Assembly: GCA_021201865.1 (NCBI GenBank)
Contig: JAJQEE010000184.1
Location: 1-33,414 of the forward strand
Direction: 5' to 3'
Length of the DNA: 33,414 nt
DNA from: Tannerellaceae bacterium
GTDB taxonomy: Bacteria; Bacteroidota; Bacteroidia; Bacteroidales; Tannerellaceae
Both the position numbers and the translations under genes were made by a program. This document shows positions 25,243 through 33,414 of the stretch, piece after piece. Within the stretch, counting starts at the first letter, position 1, and each line of letters starts with the position of its first letter. Under the pieces are notes generated by a model. The model was not told where the DNA came from. It worked only from the letters and a program-made list of their open reading frames with translations, and ran no database searches.

Positions 25243-25420
25243 CTTTATATCTTTTTTATATTATTCTTTTTGTTTGGTCTTTTATCAGTATATATACAAA
25301 ATGAATACCATATTGAATATGTGACAAAATGGCATATTGGATTTGTGCATCCCTGTTTAAAGAAAAACAATCTCTTCAGAAGAATAGTTTATCATGAATC
25401 CGGTCGGAAAAGTGGGTTGG

Positions 25421-25452
25421 TTTGGTGGGATCGAAAAACACGGTTATCTTTG
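25421..25452 (+). promoter_or_regulatory. Bacteroidetes promoter for yaaA
   Basis: TTTG (25421-25424), 20-nt spacer, TATCTTTG (25445-25452): a full match to the -33/-7 consensus, 27 nt before the ATG. Confidence 0.8.
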
Positions 25453-25479
25453 AAGAAAAATAGTATTTAAGTAAATAAG

Positions 25480-26247
25480 ATGTTGATCCTGATCGCTTCG
25501 GCTAAAACAATGGCCGTGAATTCAAAAATAAAAGTGCCGGAAACTTCCCAGCCACGCTTTGGTGCAGAGGCTACCCATCTGGCGTTGCATATGACTCAGT
25601 ATCCGGTAGAGGAGCTGTCCCGTCTTTTTAAGGTCAGTCCGAAACTGGCAGCGGAAAATTACACACGTTTCCGGGATTTCTATTCGGAGGATCATCCTTC
25701 GTTACCTGCTATTCTTGCTTATACCGGAGTGGTTTTCCGGAATCTTCAGTTAGTGGATTTTACAGAGACAGATTTTTTGTATGCACAGGATCATATACGG
25801 ATCGGATCGGGATTATATGGAACACTTCGTCCGTTGGACCAGATCAGGCCTTACCGTATAGAATATGATGTGAGGATCCCGGAATTAGGAGGTATGCGTA
25901 TAGATGAGTACTGGCGGAATATACAAACGGATCTTTTCATAAGAGAGGTGAAGGCTGCCGGGGGCGTACTGATCAATCTGGCAGCATCAGACGTCTTGCC
26001 TTCGTTTGACTGGAAACGGGTCAGGCAGGAGGTGCGGGTGATCACTCCGGAGTTTAAGATCTGGAGGGATGGTAAACCCAAAGCCATTGTGATCTATCTG
26101 AAGATGGCCCGGGGAAGAATGGCCCGTTATATCATTAAAAACCAGATAGAAAATCCGGAAGTGTTAAAAGCGTTTTCCTGGGAAGGTTTCTGTTTTGATG
26201 AGTCTCTGTCTACGGAAAATCAATGGATTTATATGCAGGAAGGATAA
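25480..26247 (+). CDS. yaaA: Peroxide stress protein YaaA
   Basis: 255 aa, full length for the YaaA/DUF328 family, which lowers free iron and protects DNA from Fenton damage during peroxide stress. Motifs: MLILIASAKTM at the start, LFKVSPKLAAENYTRF, AILAYTGVVFRNLQ, RIGSGLYGTLRPLDQIRPYR and LINLAASD, with a basic C-terminal IYLKMARGRMARYII and FSWEGFCFDE. The promoter is a strong consensus site. The gene is single, convergent with the HAD gene (44-nt gap). Confidence 0.94.
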   Translation: MLILIASAKTMAVNSKIKVPETSQPRFGAEATHLALHMTQYPVEELSRLFKVSPKLAAENYTRFRDFYSEDHPSLPAILAYTGVVFRNLQLVDFTETDFLYAQDHIRIGSGLYGTLRPLDQIRPYRIEYDVRIPELGGMRIDEYWRNIQTDLFIREVKAAGGVLINLAASDVLPSFDWKRVRQEVRVITPEFKIWRDGKPKAIVIYLKMARGRMARYIIKNQIENPEVLKAFSWEGFCFDESLSTENQWIYMQEG

Positions 26248-26291
26248 AAGTTATATATCCATATGGAAGGGAAGATCCTTTAAGTTGTTGT

Positions 26292-26861
26292 TTAGACCCA
26301 TACAGGATAATCAGCTATATCTAATAAAGGTTTATCATCACTACTATTTCCGTAGGCATATAAAATATAATCCTGCCTGTCAGGATAGATTTCAAAGAGA
26401 CGGTGGACCTTCTGCTCTTTCTTGCAGTTTGGTGTCCGGAAGTAGCCTGTCAACTGTCCGTTTTTTACTTCTATTTCTGTAGAGAGCACTTGGTTAATAT
26501 GATGTTTTGTTGCCCAGGGAGTGATCCATTCGGAAACAGAAGCGGATATAATCATTACTTCATCTCCTTTCTTTTGATGTGCTTTTACTTTTTCTACCAT
26601 CGCAGAGTTGATGATCTCTGGTAGGCGGTTTTCAGCATAGTAAGTCGTTATTTCTTTAAATTTTGCATACTCCATTCCCTGAAAGAAATGTTTGAATATA
26701 AGTTCTTTTATTTTCCCTTTTTCTTTCCATATAAGCAAAGGGGAATAGAGAATGAGAATGAGAAAAACGTTCCATCGTTTAAACACATAGCTGAGAAAGT
26801 CAATAAAACTGTCTGTTGAAGTGAGTGTTCCATCAAAATCGAAGGCGGCTATCGTTTTCAT
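26292..26861 (-). CDS. HAD-IB family phosphatase
   Basis: 189 aa. HAD superfamily, subfamily IB. Motif I is FDFDGTLTSTDS (nucleophile D8, acid D10), motif II is the serine in MIISASVSEW, and motif IV is the DD in YGNSSDDKPLL. It hydrolyses a small phosphate ester. Its start overlaps the upstream DUF6080-like gene by 4 nt (stop TGA within ATGA), so translation is coupled. With the UbiA-family gene two positions upstream this suggests it removes the 5-phosphate from a polyprenyl-phospho-pentose-5-phosphate; in many bacteria HAD and UbiA domains of this type are fused. That step is inference. Chain end is somewhat short for the family but not truncated within a motif. Confidence 0.85.
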   Translation of the reverse strand: MKTIAAFDFDGTLTSTDSFIDFLSYVFKRWNVFLILILYSPLLIWKEKGKIKELIFKHFFQGMEYAKFKEITTYYAENRLPEIINSAMVEKVKAHQKKGDEVMIISASVSEWITPWATKHHINQVLSTEIEVKNGQLTGYFRTPNCKKEQKVHRLFEIYPDRQDYILYAYGNSSDDKPLLDIADYPVWV

Positions 26862-28171
26862 ACGGGATAATTTTGTTGGAAGAAACAGATGAATTGAATC
26901 ATTCTGTAGATGTTGTTTATGATAAGGATCGTACCTGCCAGGATAAAAAAGATATCCCAGGCGAGCTGCTGTTTTTTACCGGGCTGGTTGTAATATACCC
27001 ATCCCCATATCATAGGGATCAGGTATACCCAATGGGCACCGTAGATGAAAGCTTCATAAATACCGAAGTTTAAGCCGATATGTATGAAAAGATCTACGCC
27101 AAAGGATAAGACCAGGATGATGAAATATTTGTTTTTGAGATTTTTACCTGTCACATACAAAACAACAATAAAAAGAATAGCAATGAAAATATATTGCCAG
27201 ACCTGGTCATAGATCCGGATATTGAGTTCAGCGATCCCGGCTTTATTAAAGATCGTTTGATAGAAGAAGTCTCCGAATAAAAGCGGATTCCCTAATAGAT
27301 AGGAAAAGATCATTTTTCCATAGGAAGCATGCAGGAGCTTGTTATATTGTTCGCCGTCATTATATAAAAACAGTTGATCTATGGCATCCTGCCAGGGAAG
27401 GTAAATCCCCTGTTCACCTCCTTTAAGGAAATACATCAGTGTAATGATCCCGGAATAATAGACCAGGCATAACAGAAGCATATAACCTGCCATTTTGAAC
27501 AGACGCCTGCATTTCTCTCTGAAAGGGAGTCCGGAGATTAATTCCGGTATACAGCACTTTACTCCGTTTGTGACGGTAGTCCCTGCCGTGAGTAGCGTAA
27601 GAGTGAAGAATTGGCTAAAAGGGATATGTCCTTTTTCTTTTATGGCAAAAGAATAATAAGTAAAAACGAATGTCAGCAAATAGAGGGAAACCGGATAAGA
27701 TTCCGGGGTAAATGACAGGATCAGGTTGGTGGAGAAAAAGGTGGCTATGCCGGTGATGAGTGCAGACCGGAAACAGCCTATCCGGAGAAAGGAATATAAA
27801 TACCGGAAGATCAGCATCAGGGATCCACTGACGAGTAAAGAGGTGATCAGGACCAGGAAAACGGTTTTGGCTTTATAGCCAAGCAGGTAAAAGATCACAT
27901 TAGAAATAAAAATGACCGGAAGCATGATGATCCTGAAAAAAGGATGGGCTGCATCTGTCAGATGGGTGGTCGAAAAAAAGGAAAAGAATTTCTTTACAAA
28001 ATTTTGGGTGTCAAAGCCAAAATAGAGATTGAACAGGATCTCTTCATGATCGATCGCATATGTTGTAAGCGCTATATACGTAGAGAGTATAGCATATAGG
28101 ATAAAACATATGAAGCATATAGTTTTCTCATATGTATTACCAGGGATTGCGAATTTTAAAAGAGCTTTCAT
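26858..28171 (-). CDS. Polytopic membrane protein, DUF6080-like, possible GT-C glycosyltransferase
   Basis: 437 aa with about eleven membrane helices. I recognise it as DUF6080-like with moderate certainty. The first helix is followed by a large extracytoplasmic loop containing DHEE (residues about 41-44) and a later LTDAAHPFFR, which is where GT-C fold transferases keep their acidic catalytic residues and donor-phosphate contacts. A conserved-looking TPESYPVSLYLL lies at a later loop. GT-C enzymes use polyprenyl-phosphate sugars as donors, fitting the neighbouring UbiA/HAD genes. It starts 6 nt after the UbiA-type gene and overlaps the HAD gene by 4 nt. Function is inferred from topology and operon; no direct catalytic proof. 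Confidence 0.7.
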   Translation of the reverse strand: MKALLKFAIPGNTYEKTICFICFILYAILSTYIALTTYAIDHEEILFNLYFGFDTQNFVKKFFSFFSTTHLTDAAHPFFRIIMLPVIFISNVIFYLLGYKAKTVFLVLITSLLVSGSLMLIFRYLYSFLRIGCFRSALITGIATFFSTNLILSFTPESYPVSLYLLTFVFTYYSFAIKEKGHIPFSQFFTLTLLTAGTTVTNGVKCCIPELISGLPFREKCRRLFKMAGYMLLLCLVYYSGIITLMYFLKGGEQGIYLPWQDAIDQLFLYNDGEQYNKLLHASYGKMIFSYLLGNPLLFGDFFYQTIFNKAGIAELNIRIYDQVWQYIFIAILFIVVLYVTGKNLKNKYFIILVLSFGVDLFIHIGLNFGIYEAFIYGAHWVYLIPMIWGWVYYNQPGKKQQLAWDIFFILAGTILIINNIYRMIQFICFFQQNYPV

Positions 28172-28177
28172 AATGTT

Positions 28178-29062
28178 TTAATAAAGCATGAAATAACAGG
28201 TGGCTATCCAGCAAAGAGTACAGATTTGCAGGACCGGATCTTTCCAGAATAATTCTGTTGGGTCATGGGCTTTCTTCCGGATAAGAAAAATATAGTCTGC
28301 TCTGATTAATCCTGCCACTACAAAAAAGATAGTCAGGAAAAAGAGGGAGTTCTTGTTTGTCATTTCCGGCGAAAAGGCATACAGGCTGTATACGATAGCG
28401 ATAGTGATACTTAATATGAACAGGAGTATATTCAGTGTTTTCCCGTTGTACCGGGTAATGTTTTTACGGGCGATGATCCTTTTGTTTTCATAGGCCATCC
28501 GTTCTCCCTGCCTTTTTGAAAGGACCAGATAGAACGCAAGTAGTGACAACAAGGATAAGATCCAGTGTGAAAGGGGAATCCCGGTGGCAAAACTTCCTAC
28601 ATACAGACGGATAATAAAACCGGCGACAATGATCAGCAGATCGATAAAAACCAGGTTTTTAAGAAAAAAGGTATATAGTAGGTTCATTCCGAAATAAAGC
28701 AGGATCAACCCTGCCACCTCCCGGGAGGATAAAAGTATCAGCACGAAACAGGTGACCATAGCTAAGATGGCAGCTACTGAAAATGCGGCTTTACCGGAAA
28801 TCTCACCGGATGCGAGGGGACGGATGTCTTTTTTGACCGGGTGCTGGGCATCCAGCTCCCTGTCCTGCCAGTCATTGATTATATAAATCATACTGGCTGT
28901 CATGCAAAATGCCAGAAACGCCAGGACTGCCTGATAAAAAAGAACCGGATTATTGATCTGGATATGGAAGAAAAGCGGAGTAAAAATAAGGAGATTCTTA
29001 GTCCAGTGCTTGATCCGGATAAGCGATAAGAACGATAAGAATGTATGTCGATTAGTAGTCAT
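28178..29062 (-). CDS. UbiA-family prenyltransferase, decaprenyl-phosphate phosphoribosyltransferase-like
   Basis: 294 aa, nine helices. It has the UbiA motif 1 as NDWQD (N63, D64), then ELDAQHPVKKD and IRPLASG, the form seen in DPPR synthase-like proteins (Rv3806c type). That enzyme transfers phosphoribose from PRPP to a polyprenyl phosphate. A second acidic region is DLLIIVAGFIIRLYVG, then KRQGE. An upstream in-frame TTG at 29077 is less likely; the ATG at 29062 lies about 16 nt after the start of transcription set by the -7 box at 29085-29092. First gene of a three-gene unit with DUF6080-like and HAD genes. The acceptor lipid and final glycan are not known. Confidence 0.85.
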   Translation of the reverse strand: MTTNRHTFLSFLSLIRIKHWTKNLLIFTPLFFHIQINNPVLFYQAVLAFLAFCMTASMIYIINDWQDRELDAQHPVKKDIRPLASGEISGKAAFSVAAILAMVTCFVLILLSSREVAGLILLYFGMNLLYTFFLKNLVFIDLLIIVAGFIIRLYVGSFATGIPLSHWILSLLSLLAFYLVLSKRQGERMAYENKRIIARKNITRYNGKTLNILLFILSITIAIVYSLYAFSPEMTNKNSLFFLTIFFVVAGLIRADYIFLIRKKAHDPTELFWKDPVLQICTLCWIATCYFMLY

Positions 29063-29084
29063 CCGATTTATTCTCAATGAACCG

Positions 29085-29092
29085 CAAAGATA
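29085..29092 (-). promoter_or_regulatory. -7 box for the UbiA-DUF6080-HAD unit
   Basis: Minus-strand TATCTTTG, a perfect match, 23 nt before the ATG at 29062 and only 8 nt from the alternative TTG at 29077, so it favours the ATG start. No good -33 TTG. Confidence 0.55.
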
Positions 29093-29270
29093 GATATAAC
29101 GGAAGAGTTCTCCTAATTTAACGGAGAAGTGTGTCTGATCGTATATATTTATTCCCTATTTTGACAGATTGCGGACATGGGGGAAATTACAGGAGTAAAA
29201 GTTTGTTTTTTAGATATTTATTCTTATTTTTACCTGTAGAGTGTGAATTCTATATTTATTAGTGGCTATT

Positions 29271-31919
29271 ATGAAACACCTGAGAAAAATAATCTTGTTT
29301 TATGTAGCATTCGTGGGATGGCCCTTTTCTTTATTTTCTGAGAGTAAAAACCAGCTATCTGTCGATTCGCTGGAATCTCTTTTCTATCAGCAGTGGCTTT
29401 TATTTCCACAGGAGAAAATATATGCCCAGATCGATAAACCTTCTTATATAGCAGGCGAAGATATCTGGTTCCGGGCCCATCTTGTCGAGGCGCAAACCCA
29501 TCGGCCGGACACTACCAGCCGGTATGTGTATGCAGAGTTGATCAATCCATTAAAGAATGTTGTTCAGCGGGTGAAAGTCCAGCAGGAGGATCAGGCTTAC
29601 CATGGATATATCCCCACGGCGGAAGATCTGCCGGAAGGGGATTACTGTCTGCGTTTTTATACCCGCTATATGGAGGGAATCGGCGATGATTATTTTTTTA
29701 AAAGGAATATCCGGATCGGAGCGCCTTTGTCGGGTTTCTACCGGGTAGAGGCCTCTTTTGATCATGGAAGTCAGATGAATGTGGGACTGGAACTCCGGTT
29801 TACGGAAGTTTATGACGGATCTTTTTTCCTTCCGGAAAAGATACGGCTGACGGTTGAAAAAGGAAAAGTCCGGAATCTGAAAACAGATCCTCAGGGAAAG
29901 GTACAAACCTCTTTTAAATATTCACCTAAGGATACTCCTGTGCTTTATCTGGAGTATGAATATAAAGGAAAAATGCATGCACAATATATTCCAGTTCCGG
30001 TTCCGGATGATGATTTTGAAGTTTCCTTCTTTCCGGAAGGAGGTGCTTTCCCTGCTCATGCGTTGACTAAAATCGCTTTTAAATCTGTGAATTCGCAAGG
30101 TTTAGGGGAGGATATTGAGGGGGAGCTTATGAATAGGAATGGGGATGTTTTGCAACGTTTTTCTTCTCAGCACTTAGGAATGGGGTATTTCTGGTGCATG
30201 TCCGCACCTGGTGAATCTTTGTCTGTGGTTTGTAGAAACGGGAAAGGGCAGGAAAAAACATTTTCCCTGCCGGTTGCGGAAATGGATGCCCTCTCTTTGC
30301 AATTGAACCCCGGTAGGGAAAATATACATGTCCTGATCAATCATTCACCGGAATGGACCCGGGCAGAAGATCTGTATCTGGCCATTCATAGCCGGGGTAA
30401 CTATCTGGCGACTATTCCCTGGCCGGCAGACCGGAAGATGGTGGTGTTGCCTCAGGAACTTTTTCCGTCCGGGGTTATCCATCTTTTGTTGGTGAATGAA
30501 AAAATGGAGCCTGTCAGTGAGCGGTTACTTTTCCATATTGATCCGGAAGAGCGGGTGGATCTTGCGTTTTCGACAGATCGTCCTTCTTATGGGAAAAGGG
30601 ATCAGGTAGAAGTCTCTGTTTCCTTGAAAGATAAGGAACGTAATCCGTTAACCGGGAATGTTTCTGTTTCTGTTACGGATGACAATGATATTTTACCGGA
30701 TCGTAGTATGAATATCTATTCTTCCCTGTTGCTGACCTCTGAACTGAAAGGATATATTGAAGATCCGGCTTCTTATTTCAGCAAAGACTCTCCAAGGGAG
30801 CAGATAGAAAACCTGGATGTTCTGATGCTTACCCAGGGATGGAGGAGGTATCGTATAGATAGACTTTTACAGGGAGAACCGGAAGAAGCAAGGGGCTTTA
30901 TGGAAGGAAGTTCATTTGTTACCGGAACTGTCAAAGATGGTCTTCAGTTGAACCGGCCGGCAGCAGGTTATATCGTTAGCCTGCATTGTTTTCAATATGG
31001 TTTATTTGAAGAAACAGAAACAGATGAAAAAGGAGTTTTCAGATTGGAAAATTTTGAATTACCGGATTCCGTACAATGCGTGGTCCAATCGAAAACGAAA
31101 AAAGGAAAGAAAGGCGGATTACTTACAATTGATGATGAAGTCTTTCCGGCTGTAGGAGATATCTATCCTTTTATCATGAAAGAAGAGCATAAAGTGAGTC
31201 TGGAAAGTTATTTCAGGAAAGCGGATGATCTGTTCATACAGTCGAACGGCATGCGGGTGATCCATTTGAAGGATGTGATCGTAACCGGAAAGAAAAAGCG
31301 TAAAAGTGGTTCTGTTTCTGAGTATGCATCGGAGAATATTCCGGTTTATACCACGAAAGATATCGAAAAAAGAAGTCCGGTCAATATTTATGAGTTATTA
31401 AACGGTTTTCCGGAGGTAGTTGCCCGAAATAAATATGTAGCTATGCGTCCCAATATGACTACTCCACTTGTTTTTATTGATGGGATGGAAACGTATATCG
31501 ATGATTTGGATATAATAGGACCGAACCATGTTGAATCGGTAGAGGTGTACCGAGGTGCGGATGCAACTGTTTTTGGAATGAAGGGGCAGGGGGGTGTCAT
31601 AAGGATCAATACGAAGAAAGGAATAGATCCCAATTACACTAAACAGAATTTTCATGTAAAAACGGTTTCTCCTTTAGGTTTCCAGTTCACCAAAGAGTTT
31701 TATTCCCCTGTCTATGAAACACCGAAACAGAAAAACAGTGTTTCTCCGGACCTCCGGACCACGATCTACTGGAATCCCGATCTGAAGATCACGGATGAGG
31801 GAAAGTGTACGTTTGATTTTTATACTGCAGATCAGCCTGGCACTTATTCTGTCGTCATCGAAGGGGTTACTCAGGAAGGATTATTGATCCATTCCGTGGA
31901 GAAAATATATTATGAATAG
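29271..31919 (+). CDS. MG2-like / TonB-receptor plug domain protein without a barrel
   Basis: 882 aa. Signal peptide MKHLRKIILFYVAFVGWPFS. An alpha-2-macroglobulin MG2-like domain follows (about 45-150: EKIYAQIDKPSYIAGEDIWF and LPEGDYCLRFYTR), then further beta domains, a large central region, and near the C-terminus a TonB plug-like domain (about 690-785: YELLNGFPEVVARNKY, PLVFIDGMETYIDDL, VESVEVYRGADATVFGMKGQ, GGVIRINTKKG). No beta-barrel strands follow; the rest is a short beta segment ending in VYETPKQ and YSVVIEGVTQEG. An upstream in-frame GTG (29262) is less likely than this ATG. Proteins of this layout occur widely in Bacteroidetes; they may be outer-membrane or periplasmic accessory factors. 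Role unknown. Promoter not clear. Confidence 0.8.
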   Translation: MKHLRKIILFYVAFVGWPFSLFSESKNQLSVDSLESLFYQQWLLFPQEKIYAQIDKPSYIAGEDIWFRAHLVEAQTHRPDTTSRYVYAELINPLKNVVQRVKVQQEDQAYHGYIPTAEDLPEGDYCLRFYTRYMEGIGDDYFFKRNIRIGAPLSGFYRVEASFDHGSQMNVGLELRFTEVYDGSFFLPEKIRLTVEKGKVRNLKTDPQGKVQTSFKYSPKDTPVLYLEYEYKGKMHAQYIPVPVPDDDFEVSFFPEGGAFPAHALTKIAFKSVNSQGLGEDIEGELMNRNGDVLQRFSSQHLGMGYFWCMSAPGESLSVVCRNGKGQEKTFSLPVAEMDALSLQLNPGRENIHVLINHSPEWTRAEDLYLAIHSRGNYLATIPWPADRKMVVLPQELFPSGVIHLLLVNEKMEPVSERLLFHIDPEERVDLAFSTDRPSYGKRDQVEVSVSLKDKERNPLTGNVSVSVTDDNDILPDRSMNIYSSLLLTSELKGYIEDPASYFSKDSPREQIENLDVLMLTQGWRRYRIDRLLQGEPEEARGFMEGSSFVTGTVKDGLQLNRPAAGYIVSLHCFQYGLFEETETDEKGVFRLENFELPDSVQCVVQSKTKKGKKGGLLTIDDEVFPAVGDIYPFIMKEEHKVSLESYFRKADDLFIQSNGMRVIHLKDVIVTGKKKRKSGSVSEYASENIPVYTTKDIEKRSPVNIYELLNGFPEVVARNKYVAMRPNMTTPLVFIDGMETYIDDLDIIGPNHVESVEVYRGADATVFGMKGQGGVIRINTKKGIDPNYTKQNFHVKTVSPLGFQFTKEFYSPVYETPKQKNSVSPDLRTTIYWNPDLKITDEGKCTFDFYTADQPGTYSVVIEGVTQEGLLIHSVEKIYYE

Positions 31920-31951
31920 ATGATCGTGACTGATTTCGTGAAGGCCGGATT

Positions 31952-33414
31952 TTATTCTTTTTCCCGGGCCTGTTTCAGTTGAATAAAGCCATCTATCATT
32001 TCAAAGGTGTCATGGTCCAGCAAAAAGCGGATCACCTGGATACATTTTTCTTCGGGAGCATCTATTTTTGCCGGTATTTCCCGGATGTTGGTTGCTCCGG
32101 TAGTCAATATATTTTCTAACTCCTCTTTTATCTGGTTGAATTCGCTGTTTTTCAATCCGGAGGAATGCTTTCCCAAGCATACATCACAGGTTTGGCAATT
32201 CTTTATTTTCTTTTCACCAAAATAGGAGAGAAGCATCTTGCTCCGGCAGATGTTCTCCTCTGTGATGTATTGTATTACTTTTTTTAGTCTGTTCTCAAAG
32301 CGCTCTTTCCGGTCTTCATAGGCAGAGCGGGGAATAGAGAGATACTTCTGTTCTTCCCGGGTACGGGTATAGATGATCAGGGGGGTCTTTTTGCGGGGTA
32401 TATAACTGATGATCCGCATCTGGGAGATGCCTTTCAGAATGTCGTAGACTTCTTTTGCGGTGAGGCCACAACGAGAGGCGATCAGGGATTCATCAATATA
32501 CACATGATCTGCAAACAGGCCGGTATAGGTACGGAGAAGCTCCTGCAGGACTTCATTGATCTGTTTGTCCTTTTGGAAATGCTGATACAGTTCATGGCGC
32601 TGGCAGGTAAAATAGAGCCGTGATCCGCTTTCAATCTCTTCCGTATATTCAATGTAACCGGACAGGCTGAGTATTTTCAGCGCATGGTGAGCCTGTAACA
32701 TAGAAAATTTATAGGCGGCACAGAATTTGATCAGAGAGAAATCATGTACCGTATTCAATCCGTATCCAACGGCTATCTGATAAAAATTACCTAATGCTTC
32801 GTAGACCCGGTAGATAAATGCCCGGTCCGGAAATTCATCCGATAGCCTCTTTTTTAATTTCATCGTGTCTGTTCCACTGCACAGGGCTACGGCATAGGCT
32901 TTCTGTTCATCTCTACCGGCTCTTCCTGCTTCCTGATAGTATTCTTCTAAGGAACCGGGAAAATCTATATGGATAACCAGCCGGACGTCCGGTTTATCAA
33001 TCCCCATGCCAAAGGCATTCGTAGTCACCATGATCCGGCATTCATTATTTTTCCAGCTGTTTTGTCTGCGGTTTTTTTCTTCCTGATTCAATCCTGCATG
33101 GTAATAGTCGGCAGAGAAGCCTATCTCTTTCAGAAAGGTGGCGATCTCCTTGGTTCTTTTCCGGCTTCTGACATAGACAATGGCAGTTCCCGGTACTTTT
33201 TGAAGGATCCGGGTGAGTGTTTTCATTTTATCATCTGTCTGCCTGACAATATAAGCCAGATTTTTTCTTTCAAAGCTTTTCAGGAAAACATTTTTTTCTT
33301 TGAAATGGAGCCTTTCCTGGATATCGTTTACCACATCCGGAGTGGCTGTTGCTGTCAGTGCCAATACCTGGATATGAGGTTTTAGTTCCCTTATCTCCGC
33401 AATGTTCAGGTAGG
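31952..33414 (-). CDS. recQ: RecQ family ATP-dependent DNA helicase, 5' end beyond the window
   Basis: 486 residues visible; the open frame runs off the window edge, so Walker A and the first helicase motifs are missing. Seen: motif III as LTATATPDV, motif IV region TAIVYVRSRKRTKEIATFL, motif V ATNAFGMGIDKPDVRLVIH, motif VI QEAGRAGRDEQ, then the zinc-binding RQC module with CRSKMLLSYFGE and CQTCDVC, and a winged-helix-like end. There is no HRDC domain after it; the chain stops about 60 residues later. It unwinds DNA during recombination repair. The gene converges on the MG2/plug gene with a 32-nt gap. Confidence 0.95.
   Translation of the reverse strand, partial: YLNIAEIRELKPHIQVLALTATATPDVVNDIQERLHFKEKNVFLKSFERKNLAYIVRQTDDKMKTLTRILQKVPGTAIVYVRSRKRTKEIATFLKEIGFSADYYHAGLNQEEKNRRQNSWKNNECRIMVTTNAFGMGIDKPDVRLVIHIDFPGSLEEYYQEAGRAGRDEQKAYAVALCSGTDTMKLKKRLSDEFPDRAFIYRVYEALGNFYQIAVGYGLNTVHDFSLIKFCAAYKFSMLQAHHALKILSLSGYIEYTEEIESGSRLYFTCQRHELYQHFQKDKQINEVLQELLRTYTGLFADHVYIDESLIASRCGLTAKEVYDILKGISQMRIISYIPRKKTPLIIYTRTREEQKYLSIPRSAYEDRKERFENRLKKVIQYITEENICRSKMLLSYFGEKKIKNCQTCDVCLGKHSSGLKNSEFNQIKEELENILTTGATNIREIPAKIDAPEEKCIQVIRFLLDHDTFEMIDGFIQLKQAREKE

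Overview
The window looks like a chromosomal segment from a member of the Bacteroidales. Evidence: many starts lie downstream of the Bacteroidetes -7 box TAnnTTTG (TATCTTTG recurs), Shine-Dalgarno signals are weak, and the gene families are typical of the order (HU-related 144-aa proteins, a DUF4248 relic, a TonB-plug/MG2-like protein, a type IX secretion C-terminal sorting domain). The T9SS substrate favours a Parabacteroides/Tannerellaceae-like host over Bacteroides sensu stricto. That genus-level guess is inference.

Layout. 1-401: intergenic, full of GC-rich palindromes. 402-4822: glycerate kinase, NudC, and two tandem paralogous lipoproteins, the downstream one frameshifted. 4979-7926: an orphan 318-aa protein, repeat-rich intergenic DNA, a frameshifted DUF4248 gene, and two tandem HU-related genes. 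8530-12989: a TetR regulator and a two-gene ABC exporter-fold pair with IrtAB/YbtPQ-like features; the first ABC gene is frameshifted. 13313-15343: an AT-rich pair of secreted proteins, one tail-fibre-like and one T9SS-sorted (frameshifted). 15585-17249: an SDR and a GRP sugar transporter, probably a glucose uptake/oxidation pair. 17277-17481: a 205-bp element with 44-nt perfect inverted arms. 17760-20710: sugar O-acetyltransferase, a frameshifted HxlR regulator with a clear palindromic operator, a shortened DJ-1-like protein, a 75-bp palindrome, and a frameshifted acyltransferase-3. 20714-25242 (minus): WbuC-type cupin, class I fructose-bisphosphate aldolase, ClpB. 25480-26247: YaaA. 26292-29062 (minus): HAD phosphatase, DUF6080-like polytopic protein, and a UbiA/DPPR-synthase-like prenyltransferase, read here as a candidate polyprenyl-phosphate-pentose pathway. 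29271-31919: MG2/TonB-plug protein. 31952-33414 (minus): RecQ helicase, cut by the window edge.

The most striking global feature is that six genes are each broken by a 1-nt-class length change in a homopolymer of 6-8 bases (A6 3566, T7 6560, T8 10762, A7 14177, G6 18508, T7 20190). Each can be rejoined into a family-length protein. Either this is a homopolymer-prone assembly, or these accessory genes are contingency or decaying loci. Housekeeping genes such as clpB, the aldolase (which itself contains an A7) and recQ are intact. No tRNA, rRNA, transposase, integrase or true CRISPR array was seen.
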